From: Streptomyces tauricus
Lineage (GTDB): Bacteria; Actinomycetota; Actinomycetes; Streptomycetales; Streptomycetaceae
Length of the DNA stretch: 64,000 nt
Assembly (NCBI RefSeq): GCF_014650955.1
Contig: NZ_BMVY01000004.1
Coordinates: 186,001-250,000 of the forward strand
Reading direction: 5' to 3'
Shown piece by piece: positions 33,632 to 42,203 of this stretch. A program made the position numbers and the translations under genes. The stretch's first letter is position 1; each line of letters begins with the position of its first letter. Under the pieces are notes generated by a model. It was not told the DNA's origin and did no database searches. It saw only the letters and a program-made list of their open reading frames with translations.

Positions 33632-36600
33632 CCGACAGGCCCTACTGGTGGGAGGTCGCGGACGCGCTCTATCTGGCCGCCTGCCGCGAGGACGCCGCGG
33701 ACGCGGATTCCGGCCGGGCCAGGACAGCGGACCAGGTTCCGCCGCCGGAACGGGACCTGCCTCCGCTGCCGGAGCCGCCCGCCGCACCGGACGAGGAGAC
33801 GGCTGCGGGGCAGGGACCGGCGAGTGCCGCACAGCGGCGGGTGGAGGTGTCCCTGGCGGCACTCTCGGCCGCACGGGGAACCCGTGCGGCCGATGGGGGG
33901 AGGCCTCGCGCCGACGTCTCTCTCGGTCTGACGAACGCGCTCGGCCTGGAACGAGCCCTGCGGCCACTCCAGTTGTCGGTCTCATCGCCCTACACAGTGA
34001 ACCTGGACGAGGAGGCGACCGCGGAACGCGCCGCCACCGACGGGCTGTGGCTGCCGCAGACGCGCTCGGAGCCCGAACCGCTCCTGGAACTGCTGCTGGT
34101 GGTCGACGAGGGACCCACCATGGCCCTGTGGCAGGACTCGGCGCTGCGGATCCGGAAGATGCTGGAGCACACGGCGGCCTTCCGGATCGTTCGGACGGCG
34201 TCCCGGGCAGTGGGCACCGCCGCCTCGTTGCCGTCGACCGGCCCGAACCGCCTGCTGCTCGTCCTCACCGACGCCGCGAGCCCCGCCTGGCGCACCGGGC
34301 AGGCGGCCGCCCAACTCCACGAGTGGTCCCGGATCGGGCCCACGGCGGTGATCCATCTGCTGCCCCAGCACCTGTGGGAACTGACCCTGCCCAGCACCAC
34401 CCGGGCCGGCCTGCGGGTGGCCGCCAGAGGAGCGCCCAACGTCGCCTACCGGGTGGAGACACTGCTGCCGCCCCACGGCCTGGACCGCGGCCCGGCGGAG
34501 TCCTACGTGCCGCCGACCGGTGCGAACGGATCGGTGGTGCCGGTGCCCGTGGTGGAGCTGAGGGCCGGTCCCCTCGCCCGGTGGGCCGACCTCGTGGCCG
34601 CCACGGGCGGCGACCGCAGACACGATCTCGCGGTACTGCTGACCACGGCCGACGGGGATCTGCTGGCCCTGCCTCCCCAGGACGACGCACCGGCCACGCC
34701 TGCCGCGGCCGAGGACTCGGCCCAGGAGAGCGTGGCCCGATTCCGCTCCGCCGCGTCCCCCACAGCGTTCACCCTGGCCCGCAGGCTGGCCGCGGCCCCG
34801 CTGAACCTGCCCGTCATGCGCATGGTCCAGCGGACCGTCTCCTCGGCACAGCCGTGGAACCTGTCCGAGATCATGCTCGCCGGCCTGATCCACCGGATCG
34901 ACTCCGCCACGGACGCGGAGGACCCGTACCAGGTCTGCTTCGACTTCGTCCCCGGCACCAGGGAGGAACTCCTGGCACTGGGGAGCCGCGCCGAAACCCT
35001 GGCGGTCCTGCAGCAGGTCGAACAGCACGTGGGTCCCGGCCTCGACGCCCGGTGGGACGGCGGAGCGGCCCTGGTCGCGTCGGACACCCATGCCGGCACG
35101 CCACCGCTGACCCAGCAGACGCGCCGGTTCCTGCCGTCGCTGCACTCCGCTCTCACCGCGCTGTCCGGCCCTTTCCTGGCCCGGGCCGACGAGGTGGGGA
35201 GCCTACTGAGCCGGTCGGCACCCGAACCACAGGGCCCGCAGCTGTCGGCCTCCGACGCCGAGCCGCAGGCCACGCCGCGGCAGGCCGAGGAGACCCCCGC
35301 GGTGCGGGACCGGCCCGCCCCCTCGCGGCAACCGGCACTCCGGTCGCCCGAAGCACCCGGGACCCCCTCAACAGGAGGCAACGTGACCCTCGGCCAGTCT
35401 CCCTCCACCGGTAGGCGCCCACCGCAGGACGCCTCCCGGCTGTGGGGCAACGTGCCCCAGCGCAACCGCAACTTCACAGGCAGGGAGGACCTGTTGGAGC
35501 TGCTCGCGGAGCGGCTGAGGACCGGCATCGCCGCGGTGCTGCCCGAAGCACTGCACGGCATGGGGGGAGTGGGCAAGTCCCAGATAGCCGTCGAGTACCT
35601 GTACCGCCACAGCCGCGACTACTCGCTCGTGTGGTGGATCCCCGCCGAACAGCACAACCAGGTCATCCAGTCGCTGATCGAGCTGGGCGACCGCATGGGC
35701 CTCAAAGCGGGCTCCGACGTCAGCGCGGTCCGTACCGTACTCGAAGCGCTGCGCACCGGTGTTCCCTACCGGAACTGGATCCTGGTCTTCGACAACGCGG
35801 AGAATCCACGCGAGATCCGCCGGTACTTCCCGACGGACGGGCCCGGCCGCATCCTGGTCACCTCCCGCAACGCCCAGTGGTCCAGCCTCGCCAGTTCCCT
35901 GGAGGTCAACGTGTTCGCCCGGGAGGAGAGCATCGCCCTCCTCAGGCGGCGCAGCCCCGACATCCCGGACCTTCCGGCCGACCAGCTGGCCACCGCGCTG
36001 GGGGACCTGCCCCTCGCGGTCGAACAGGCGGCGGTCTGGCTCGCCGAGACCGGAATGCCGGCTCACCAGTACCTCGAACTCTTCGAGCGGAAATGGACCG
36101 AGCTCCTCCAGTCGGATCCGCCCCCCGACTACGAGATGCCGGTCGCCGCGGCCTGGAACGTCTCGCTGGAGCGACTCCAGGAAGACCACCTGGATGCACT
36201 CAACCTGCTCCAGGTATGCGCGTTCTTCGCCCCCGAACCCATTTCCTGGGATCTGTTCTCGGCCGTTCGCGGTGTGTCCGTCCCCGAGGACCTCCAGGCC
36301 ACGCTGGAGGACCCGGTGAAGCTGGCGAGGGCGGTACGGGAGATCGGCCGGTACGCCCTGGCCCGAATAGACCACCGGCAGAGCACGATCCAGCTGCACC
36401 GGCTCGTCCAGCGCGTCCTGGTCGACCAGATGAGCCCCGACGAACAGAAGAACATGCGTCACGCCGCCCACCAACTCCTCGTGCACGCGGATCCCAGGAA
36501 CCCGCAGCGCATTCCGCACTGGTCCAGGTACTCCGACCTGCTGCCCCATGTGCAGGTGTCGAACGCGGTCGAATGCGGCGACCCGTGGACCCGGCGGCTG

Positions 36601-37908
36601 GTCCTCAACGAACTGCGTTTCCTGGTCGCCCGGGGGGATTTCAGCGGAGCCCAGAGCTTCTCCGAGAGGGCCAGGTCGTGCTGGACCGACAGGCTGGGGC
36701 AGGAGCACGCCGACGTGCTCGCCGCCGACCAGGTCCGCGCGGAGGCCCTGCGCTGCCGGGGCCGGTACACCGATTCCTACGACCTGCAGAAGGACCTGGT
36801 GGACCGCTTCACCCGGGTCCACGGCGAGCACCACGAGGACACCCAGCTGGCCTTGAGCCTGCTGGGAATCCATCTGCGGCTGCGGGGTGACTTCTACGGT
36901 GCCCGCGAGCTCGACGAGAGGACCTACAGCACGTCCCTGCGGGTCTTCGGGCCCGATGAACCCAACACCCTCCAGGCGGCCCACAACTACGCGGTGAGCC
37001 TGCGGCTGGCGGGCGACGTCCAGGCCGCGCTGCAACTGGACGAGGAGACCTGGCGGCGCAGGGTGGAGGTCATCGGGGAGGACCACGTCTACTCGCTCGG
37101 CACGCTCAGCGCGTACTACCTCGACCTGCAGGAGCTCGGGCGCTACGCGGACTGCCTGGAAGGCCACGAACACCTGGCGGCCCGGGCCCGGGACTCGTTG
37201 GGGGACGAGCACCCGCTGACCGTGATGATCAGCGCGGAGCTCTCGGCGACCCGCCGCAAGGCGGGGGATCACGAGGGCGCGTACCAGTTGACCTCACAGC
37301 TGAGGGAGATCGCCGAGCGCCGTCTGTCCCCCGACAACCGTGACGCGCTGCGGGTCAACCTGGTCCATGCCACCGATCTTCGTCAGGTCGGGCAGCTGCA
37401 GGCGGCCCGGGCCCTGGGCACCGACGTGATGGATCGGCACATCAGGAAGTTCGGAGAACAGCATCCGCACACCTATGCGACGTTTCTCAACCTCGCGGTC
37501 ACGCTGCGGCTGCTGGGAGAGGTGGAACAGGCGCTGGAACTGGACCAGAAGGCGCTGGACGGCCTCAGCGCCGCGCTGAGCCCCGATCATCCGCGTACGC
37601 TGCTGGCCCGTATGAACCTGGCCAGTGACCTGTTCGCCCTGGGCAACTCCACGAAGGCCGAACAGATCGACCGGGAGGCGGTACCGGAGGCGTCCCGCGT
37701 CTACGGACCCGACCATCCGGCGTCCCTCGCCGTACAGTTGAACCATTCCGCGGACCTCAAGGCCACGGGCGACATCTCGGCCGGCCGTGAACTGCACGAC
37801 AAGACGCTGGAGAAGTACCGCAAGCAACTGGGCGCGGACCACCCGGCGACCCGCGACGCGAAGCGCGGCATCCGGGCCAACATCGACATCGACCTCGTCG
37901 CCCTGTAG
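33628..37908 (+). CDS. vWA-like / NB-ARC / TPR protein, FxSxx-COOH-system type
   Basis: A 1426-residue multidomain protein. Residues ~1-540 match the SAV_2336-type N-terminal region. Its core LLELLLVVDEGPTMALW (D160-x-G-x-T) and NRLLLVLTDAASPAW resemble a vWA fold with a modified metal site. After a disordered linker, residues ~615-870 are an NB-ARC/STAND NTPase (GMGGVGKS 644-651, ILVFDNAE, GRILVTSRN, GDLPLAVEQAA). From ~980 to the end run at least ten kinesin-light-chain-type TPRs (FGPDEPNTLQAAHNYAVSLRLAGD and similar). The C-terminal half is like the TPR protein of FxSxx-COOH peptide systems. STAND proteins oligomerise on sensing a ligand. Last gene of the operon; it overlaps MoxR by four bases. 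Confidence 0.85.
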   Translation: MTDRPYWWEVADALYLAACREDAADADSGRARTADQVPPPERDLPPLPEPPAAPDEETAAGQGPASAAQRRVEVSLAALSAARGTRAADGGRPRADVSLGLTNALGLERALRPLQLSVSSPYTVNLDEEATAERAATDGLWLPQTRSEPEPLLELLLVVDEGPTMALWQDSALRIRKMLEHTAAFRIVRTASRAVGTAASLPSTGPNRLLLVLTDAASPAWRTGQAAAQLHEWSRIGPTAVIHLLPQHLWELTLPSTTRAGLRVAARGAPNVAYRVETLLPPHGLDRGPAESYVPPTGANGSVVPVPVVELRAGPLARWADLVAATGGDRRHDLAVLLTTADGDLLALPPQDDAPATPAAAEDSAQESVARFRSAASPTAFTLARRLAAAPLNLPVMRMVQRTVSSAQPWNLSEIMLAGLIHRIDSATDAEDPYQVCFDFVPGTREELLALGSRAETLAVLQQVEQHVGPGLDARWDGGAALVASDTHAGTPPLTQQTRRFLPSLHSALTALSGPFLARADEVGSLLSRSAPEPQGPQLSASDAEPQATPRQAEETPAVRDRPAPSRQPALRSPEAPGTPSTGGNVTLGQSPSTGRRPPQDASRLWGNVPQRNRNFTGREDLLELLAERLRTGIAAVLPEALHGMGGVGKSQIAVEYLYRHSRDYSLVWWIPAEQHNQVIQSLIELGDRMGLKAGSDVSAVRTVLEALRTGVPYRNWILVFDNAENPREIRRYFPTDGPGRILVTSRNAQWSSLASSLEVNVFAREESIALLRRRSPDIPDLPADQLATALGDLPLAVEQAAVWLAETGMPAHQYLELFERKWTELLQSDPPPDYEMPVAAAWNVSLERLQEDHLDALNLLQVCAFFAPEPISWDLFSAVRGVSVPEDLQATLEDPVKLARAVREIGRYALARIDHRQSTIQLHRLVQRVLVDQMSPDEQKNMRHAAHQLLVHADPRNPQRIPHWSRYSDLLPHVQVSNAVECGDPWTRRLVLNELRFLVARGDFSGAQSFSERARSCWTDRLGQEHADVLAADQVRAEALRCRGRYTDSYDLQKDLVDRFTRVHGEHHEDTQLALSLLGIHLRLRGDFYGARELDERTYSTSLRVFGPDEPNTLQAAHNYAVSLRLAGDVQAALQLDEETWRRRVEVIGEDHVYSLGTLSAYYLDLQELGRYADCLEGHEHLAARARDSLGDEHPLTVMISAELSATRRKAGDHEGAYQLTSQLREIAERRLSPDNRDALRVNLVHATDLRQVGQLQAARALGTDVMDRHIRKFGEQHPHTYATFLNLAVTLRLLGEVEQALELDQKALDGLSAALSPDHPRTLLARMNLASDLFALGNSTKAEQIDREAVPEASRVYGPDHPASLAVQLNHSADLKATGDISAGRELHDKTLEKYRKQLGADHPATRDAKRGIRANIDIDLVAL

Positions 37909-38025
37909 CGGGCGACGCGCGAGGGTGGGGACGCCGCGCAAAGGGTGTAGGGGTGTGCCTGCCGAACCCCGGTGGCTCGCACCCCACCGGCTACCGCCTG
38001 CGAGCCGCGGTCCGGTCAGCTGAGG

Positions 38026-38070
38026 TGTGATCAGCCGCAGTGTGATCAGCCGCAGTGTGGTCAGCCGCGG
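38026..38070. repeat. three 15-bp repeats across the 3' end of the hydroxylase gene
   Basis: TGTGATCAGCCGCAG at 38026-38040 and 38041-38055 is exact, and TGTGGTCAGCCGCGG at 38056-38070 differs at two positions. The third copy contains the stop codon of the minus-strand HExxH gene. The block lies between two convergent operons. Confidence 0.85.
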
Positions 38071-40004
38071 TCCGGTCCGCCGGACGAGCCTGCACCGAGC
38101 AGGGTTCCGCTCTCCGCGAGCCATCCGGCCAGGGCCAGCGGATCAGGTCCGTCGGTGCCGGATTCAGGCAGGGCCCGACGGAGGCCCGCCACCAGTTCGG
38201 GCCGCTCCAGCAGCAGACGGGCTGCCGGGGGCCGCTCGGACTCCTCCCATGTGGCAGCCCAGCCGACCCACGCCTCGGAGTCCTCGGGGCGTCGGGCGAT
38301 CCGGTCGCGGAACCACCGCTCGGCCTCAGCGGATTCACCGGCGATCACGTCCATGAACGCGGCGGTCTCGCCACGGGCGGACCTGCGGTCCTCGGCGAAC
38401 ACCTCGGGGCGGCTGAGGAAGAGCCGGGAGAGCGCTCCGCGTGAGTCCGGCCGCACCAACTCCGGCCGGGGGCGCGGCAGTAGACGGACCTGGACCGCGG
38501 GGACCTTGCCGGAGCGCCAGGCGTCGGCCAGCAGCCGACCGGTCACGTCGTCCGGGGCAAGGTGCCGCAGCCGCCACATCGCCCGACGTCCGGCGCAGAC
38601 GCGTCGCGCCAGGCGGGCCGGCAGATCGGGCACCTCTTCGTCCTGCCAGCTGTCCACCACATCGGTAAGTGCCGCGACGAAGGTCTCGCCCGGCGGGGTC
38701 AGCCGCCCGGCGGAGGCGAGCGTATGAGCCCCCTCCCCGACCTGTTCCCTGAGCACGGCGAACTCGAAGTGGGCGAGTGCCGACTCTTGTTCGCCGGCGG
38801 CCTCCCAGCGGTGGGTACGCCAGAAGTCGGCCACACCGGCGAAGGCGAAGGTGCCGTGGAGCAGCCCGAGGGCAGGTCGCGGGTCACTGCGCCAAGGGGC
38901 GAAAAATACCGGTTCGCCTGCCTGCCCGTCGTTGTCCGGGTCCGAGGCCGTGGCCGCAGCCACGGCCGGGTCCGGGTCCGAGACCAGAGGCACCAGGGCG
39001 AGCAGAGCGTTCAGTTGCTGATGCCGTGACTCGTGAGCGAGTGCGGCGGCGGCCTGCGTACGGTCGGGCGGGAGGGACAGGGCCACCGCCCCGAAAGCGT
39101 CCTGGCTCGAAGCGCTGGCCACGGCCATCGGGTCGGTGGACGGGGTCGGCAGGGGAACGACACTGGTGACGAGGGTGGTGAACGCCCGATGTGCCTGTGG
39201 GTGCGAGCGTTCCAGGAGGTCCGTGGCGTCGGCCAGGCGCGTCCGCCAGGTGTCGGACGCCTCTACCACGGAAGACGCGGGCAGGAGTACCGAACCAAAG
39301 TCGCGGTAGGGGGTGACGGCGTCCAGGCGCAGGGGGCCGGTGGTGGTCGACGCCGCCCGCAGGTCGAGGAGGGGCTGCCACCGCCGGACCGGACCGGTGC
39401 CGCGCCAGGTCATCTCGGCTGTGGCCCCCACGCCGTGGAGCACGATGCCGTCGGCCGACACCCGCACTTCGGCGACGCCCCAGGGATCGTCGTCCACCGG
39501 GCCCGCCACGCCCAGCGACGGCAGCCAGACATGGCCTCTCGTGGTCGGCAGCCGGAGCGTCGCAGGGCCGCTGCCGGCGCGGACGGTGAGCGCGGCGGCC
39601 AGGCAGTGGAACTGTCCGATCTCCACCCACAGAGGCGGTTCGTTCGGGTCCCGGGTGTCCTTGTCGGCGGGCTCGGAAGCGAGTTCCTCCTCCAGTCGAC
39701 GCAGCAAGCGGGTGGCCCACGTCCTGACGAACGGATCCGCGACGGTTGCCTCCACCGCGCTCGGGGACCGCCGCTGCGCCTCGACCGCCATCGCCCATGC
39801 CGCCGAGGGCGGGGCCAGGGCCCCGAAAGCATCGGCCGGCAACTGCTCCACGCGTTCGAGCAGCGCGCCCAGCAGCAACATCCGCATGCTCCGCTCCGCG
39901 GATTCCAGGCGTTCCAGCCCCGCCGCGCCCGGGGCTCCCGACGCAATGGCCTGGAGTAAGGACGTGGACACGTCATACACCCTGAGCGGGCTCGCGCCGG
40001 TCAT
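38061..40004 (-). CDS. HExxH-type peptide beta-hydroxylase-like protein
   Basis: A 647-residue protein. ALAHESRHQQLNALLAL places HESRH at 324-328, the defining HExxH motif of a family annotated as HEXXH-motif peptide-modification proteins and associated with 2-oxoglutarate-dependent beta-hydroxylation of ribosomal peptides. Its N-terminal ~270 residues and the C-terminal ~250 (FDWRTHRWEAAGEQESALAHFEFAVLREQV-like region and RRVCAGRRAMWRLRHL) also follow the family. Peptidase activity is unlikely without further zinc-ligand motifs. ATG 40004 overlaps the stop of the small peptide gene by four bases, so the peptide is the natural substrate candidate. It is convergent with the VMAP operon. Confidence 0.8.
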   Translation of the reverse strand: MTGASPLRVYDVSTSLLQAIASGAPGAAGLERLESAERSMRMLLLGALLERVEQLPADAFGALAPPSAAWAMAVEAQRRSPSAVEATVADPFVRTWATRLLRRLEEELASEPADKDTRDPNEPPLWVEIGQFHCLAAALTVRAGSGPATLRLPTTRGHVWLPSLGVAGPVDDDPWGVAEVRVSADGIVLHGVGATAEMTWRGTGPVRRWQPLLDLRAASTTTGPLRLDAVTPYRDFGSVLLPASSVVEASDTWRTRLADATDLLERSHPQAHRAFTTLVTSVVPLPTPSTDPMAVASASSQDAFGAVALSLPPDRTQAAAALAHESRHQQLNALLALVPLVSDPDPAVAAATASDPDNDGQAGEPVFFAPWRSDPRPALGLLHGTFAFAGVADFWRTHRWEAAGEQESALAHFEFAVLREQVGEGAHTLASAGRLTPPGETFVAALTDVVDSWQDEEVPDLPARLARRVCAGRRAMWRLRHLAPDDVTGRLLADAWRSGKVPAVQVRLLPRPRPELVRPDSRGALSRLFLSRPEVFAEDRRSARGETAAFMDVIAGESAEAERWFRDRIARRPEDSEAWVGWAATWEESERPPAARLLLERPELVAGLRRALPESGTDGPDPLALAGWLAESGTLLGAGSSGGPDRG

Positions 40005-40225
40005 GGCTGCGGACTTACCTCCGAGGACACCTGGCGGCGGGCATACGCGGACATCTCCTCGCTCTGGCTGTCACCCAACAAGGGGCCGAACGCATCACTT
40101 GCCGACTCGCGTACGGTACGCAGCGCCTGGCGAAGTGCCGGGTCGTCACTCTCGGCGAGCTCGGCGAACGACAGAGGAGAAAGATCGAGCAGCCTGGAGG
40201 GGAACACACGGTCGCGGTCCGGCAT
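40001..40225 (-). CDS. small peptide with FxSxx-type leader, probable RiPP precursor
   Basis: The start is taken at ATG 40225 (GAGG eight bases upstream), giving 74 residues. Residues ~8-42 (PSRLLDLSPLSFAELAESDD then PALRQALRTVRES) match the leader of FxSxx-COOH peptides, where a D(L/V)S..L.LAEL...D.ALARALRRV pattern is conserved. The usual C-terminal F-x-S-x-x tail is missing; instead there is DAFGPLLGDSQSEEMSAYAR and a Ser/Val/Pro end. Asp and Ser residues in this tail are possible hydroxylation sites. The four-base overlap with the HExxH gene indicates co-translation. A longer start at 40312 lacks similarity. Confidence 0.7.
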   Translation of the reverse strand: MPDRDRVFPSRLLDLSPLSFAELAESDDPALRQALRTVRESASDAFGPLLGDSQSEEMSAYARRQVSSEVSPQP

Positions 40226-40396
40226 TTCAGCAACCTCGGCTGTCACGAGTACGGGGCACGGCGGATACTTTCTGCGCTGGGGCGGCCAGGCGGAGCCGGC
40301 CTGACACGTCAAATAGCCAGCGCCGTCCGCGGTCGGTCGAGACCGCCGCGGACGGTGTCTGGGCGGCCAAGGGTATCGTCCTCGCCGAGCCGATAT

Positions 40397-40411
40397 AGGT
40401 CAGGCTTACCG
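40397..40411. promoter_or_regulatory. possible iron-box-like site
   Basis: AGGTCAGGCTTACCG matches the iron box at 13473-13487 at 13 of 15 positions. It lies in the 327-bp divergent region between the peptide-hydroxylase pair and the Trypco-type gene. The palindrome is imperfect (5 of 7 pairs), so this is tentative. I see no other signal between 40226 and 40552. Confidence 0.35.
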
Positions 40412-40552
40412 GTGACTGGGCGAAGTCGATACACACCGAAAGATCAGGCGGCAACATCTGTCATTTGGATACGCCTGCTGGGGCCTTTTCCCACAGGATG
40501 GACGATCGGTACGGTCGATGGGGGAATGGGCGTGCCAAGGGGGAGAGCCGTC

Positions 40553-40888
40553 ATGGAGCTGACGCGATTCACCACTGAGGACGGCGTGGAAGTGATCGTG
40601 GAGACGGGTGACGACGAACCGGCGATCATCCCTGTCGCACGGGGCGCGGACGGTATCGCCGACGCCGCGGCGACGCTCGACAGCGGCCTCGACCGCATCA
40701 CCGCGGTCGCCGGCTCGGCCGTTCGGCGGCTGCGGGCCATGGCCCAACGGCCGGACGAGATCACGGTGGAGCTGGGCGTCCGGCTGAACGCCTCGGTGGG
40801 TGCTGTCATCGCCAGGTCGGAGTCGGAGGGGCACCTCACCGTCACGTTGGTCTGGAGATCAGGGAACGCGGACGGCCCGACCTCCTGA
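40553..40888 (+). CDS. CU044_2847-type protein (trypsin-co-occurring domain 1)
   Basis: A 111-residue single-domain protein (ATG 40553, GGGGAG about 8 bases upstream). The layout ELTRFTTEDGVEVIVETGDD, a helical middle (VRRLRAMAQRPDEITVELGVRLNASVGAVIARSESEGHLTVTLVW) and a closing strand is that of the CU044_2847 family, also called trypsin-co-occurring domain 1. These proteins recur beside trypsin-like proteases of predicted conflict systems and may be regulators or substrates of the protease. Its presence 10 kb from the protease gene strengthens the reading of 29.7-40.9 kb as one system. Confidence 0.75.
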   Translation: MELTRFTTEDGVEVIVETGDDEPAIIPVARGADGIADAAATLDSGLDRITAVAGSAVRRLRAMAQRPDEITVELGVRLNASVGAVIARSESEGHLTVTLVWRSGNADGPTS

Positions 40889-40895
40889 CCCCATC

Positions 40896-41427
40896 TCAGA
40901 CATCCAGCAGATCCCGTACCCGAACCACCCGCCCCGTCGCGAACGACTCATTCGCGGCGAGGCCCGTCACCAGTGACCTCGCTCCGTCGGTCGCGTTCGC
41001 CGCGCGGCCCAGGGGGTCCGGGGTGGAGCGGTGGGGGCCGAACAGGTCCTGGAGCATCCGTACGTCCCCGCCGCCGTGGCCGCCCTCGCCGGTGGGGACC
41101 TGCACCTCGCGTGGGCGTTCCCAGCGGCGGCGGAGCAGCACCTCCGTGCGGCCGGCCTCGTCGCCCACGCCGGCGCCGTGCATGACCGGGCTCGCGCCGT
41201 CGGTCCGTACCTCGGGGCGCAGCCATGTCGACTCCTCGACGAGCAGTTCGAGCCGGCCCTCGCTGCCGTTGAACGCGACGCGGTAGCCCTCCCAGGGGGG
41301 CGTACGCCGTGAGGTGGTAGGTCAGGGACGCCCCGGACGCGTACCGCACCAGGACCGCCATGTCGTCCTCGATGGTCACGCCGGGGCCGAACACGTTCTG
41401 GTCGCGGTGGTAGCCGTCCTCTTCGGG
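40896..41427 (-). pseudogene. truncated, frameshifted Gfo/Idh/MocA oxidoreductase
   Basis: Only the C-terminal ~180 codons remain. The part from about 41427 reads EEDGYHRDQNVFGPGVTIEDDMAVLVRYASG, and after a frameshift continues EGYRVAFNGSEGRLELLVEE... to NESFATGRVVRVRDLLDV. Both segments match Streptomyces Gfo/Idh/MocA-type oxidoreductases acting on sugars or inositols. The shift falls at a run of six C on the minus strand (41295-41300); five would restore TAYAPWEGYRV. Upstream the family sequence stops abruptly next to the start of a divergent membrane gene, so the N-terminal half has been deleted. A base-calling error could explain the shift but not the truncation. Confidence 0.82.
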
Positions 41428-41433
41428 CCGCGT

Positions 41434-42015
41434 ATGACGCTGTTCGCGGACGTGCTGAGCGTGGGGGTGTGCACGGCGCTCGCTTCGCTGCCGGTGGTCA
41501 CCCTGCCGGCCGCGCTGTCCACGGCGTGCGCGGTCCTGCGCGGCGCCCGCGAGGACCGGCCGGCCACGGCCGGACGGTACTCGGCGGTCCTGCGACGACG
41601 GCTGCGCCCCGGCGACCTCGCGGCCGGAGCGCTGGCCCTCGCCGGGGTCCTGCTGCTCTGGGCGGACCTGGCCCTGGCACGTGCCGGACTGCCCGGCGCC
41701 CCGCTGTTCGCGGTCGTCGCCGGGGCGATCGGCGGGTACGCGACCGTCGTCGGCCTGCGTGCCTGCGGGCGCCCCGAGTCGCTCACCGACTGGCGGGCGG
41801 CGGTGGCCGGCGCCGCCCGGGACTCCGTCAGGGACGCGGGCGGCAGCGGTCTCGTCCTGCTCGCCCTCGCGGCGGCCGTGATGTGCGCGTGGATGCTGCT
41901 GCCGCTGGCATTCCTGACCCCCGGACCCCTGGCGATGGCGCTGACGGCGGTGGACATACGGATGCCGACACGGACGCCAACTCGGACGCCGGCACGGGTG
42001 GCGCCTCGCGGATAA
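41434..42015 (+). CDS. DUF624/YesL-like membrane protein, possibly 5'-truncated
   Basis: About 193 residues with five hydrophobic segments: DVLSVGVCTALASLPVVTLPAALSTA (the TALA-LPVVTLPAA pattern is typical of YesL/DUF624 proteins), GALALAGVLLLWADLALA, GAPLFAVVAGAIGGYATVVG, and GSGLVLLALAAAVMCAWMLLPLAFL. These proteins often accompany sugar ABC transporters. The start is uncertain: no RBS precedes ATG 41434, and an in-frame GPR before it is also typical, suggesting that the original N-terminus was lost in the deletion that removed the adjacent oxidoreductase half. A Thr/Pro/Arg microsatellite forms the tail. Confidence 0.65.
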   Translation: MTLFADVLSVGVCTALASLPVVTLPAALSTACAVLRGAREDRPATAGRYSAVLRRRLRPGDLAAGALALAGVLLLWADLALARAGLPGAPLFAVVAGAIGGYATVVGLRACGRPESLTDWRAAVAGAARDSVRDAGGSGLVLLALAAAVMCAWMLLPLAFLTPGPLAMALTAVDIRMPTRTPTRTPARVAPRG

Positions 42016-42203
42016 GGGGGGCCCGCGAATGTGGGCAAGCCCGGCCGTGGGGGAGAGCGCGCGCGGACGTCGGTCGTGGCGCGCGTGGAGTTCCGGCCCT
42101 GCCCTGTGTTCTGGATCACGTGGCGCGTGTTGAGCGTGGGACGGGGGCAATTCCCGTACCTCACCACGACGCACGCGCGACGAATGCGAGGATGAGGCCC
42201 GTC

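Noticed and set aside
35368-37272. 634-codon minus-strand frame opposite the NB-ARC/TPR gene
   Set aside because: Val/Gly/Gln-rich shadow; the plus frame has Walker motifs and TPRs.
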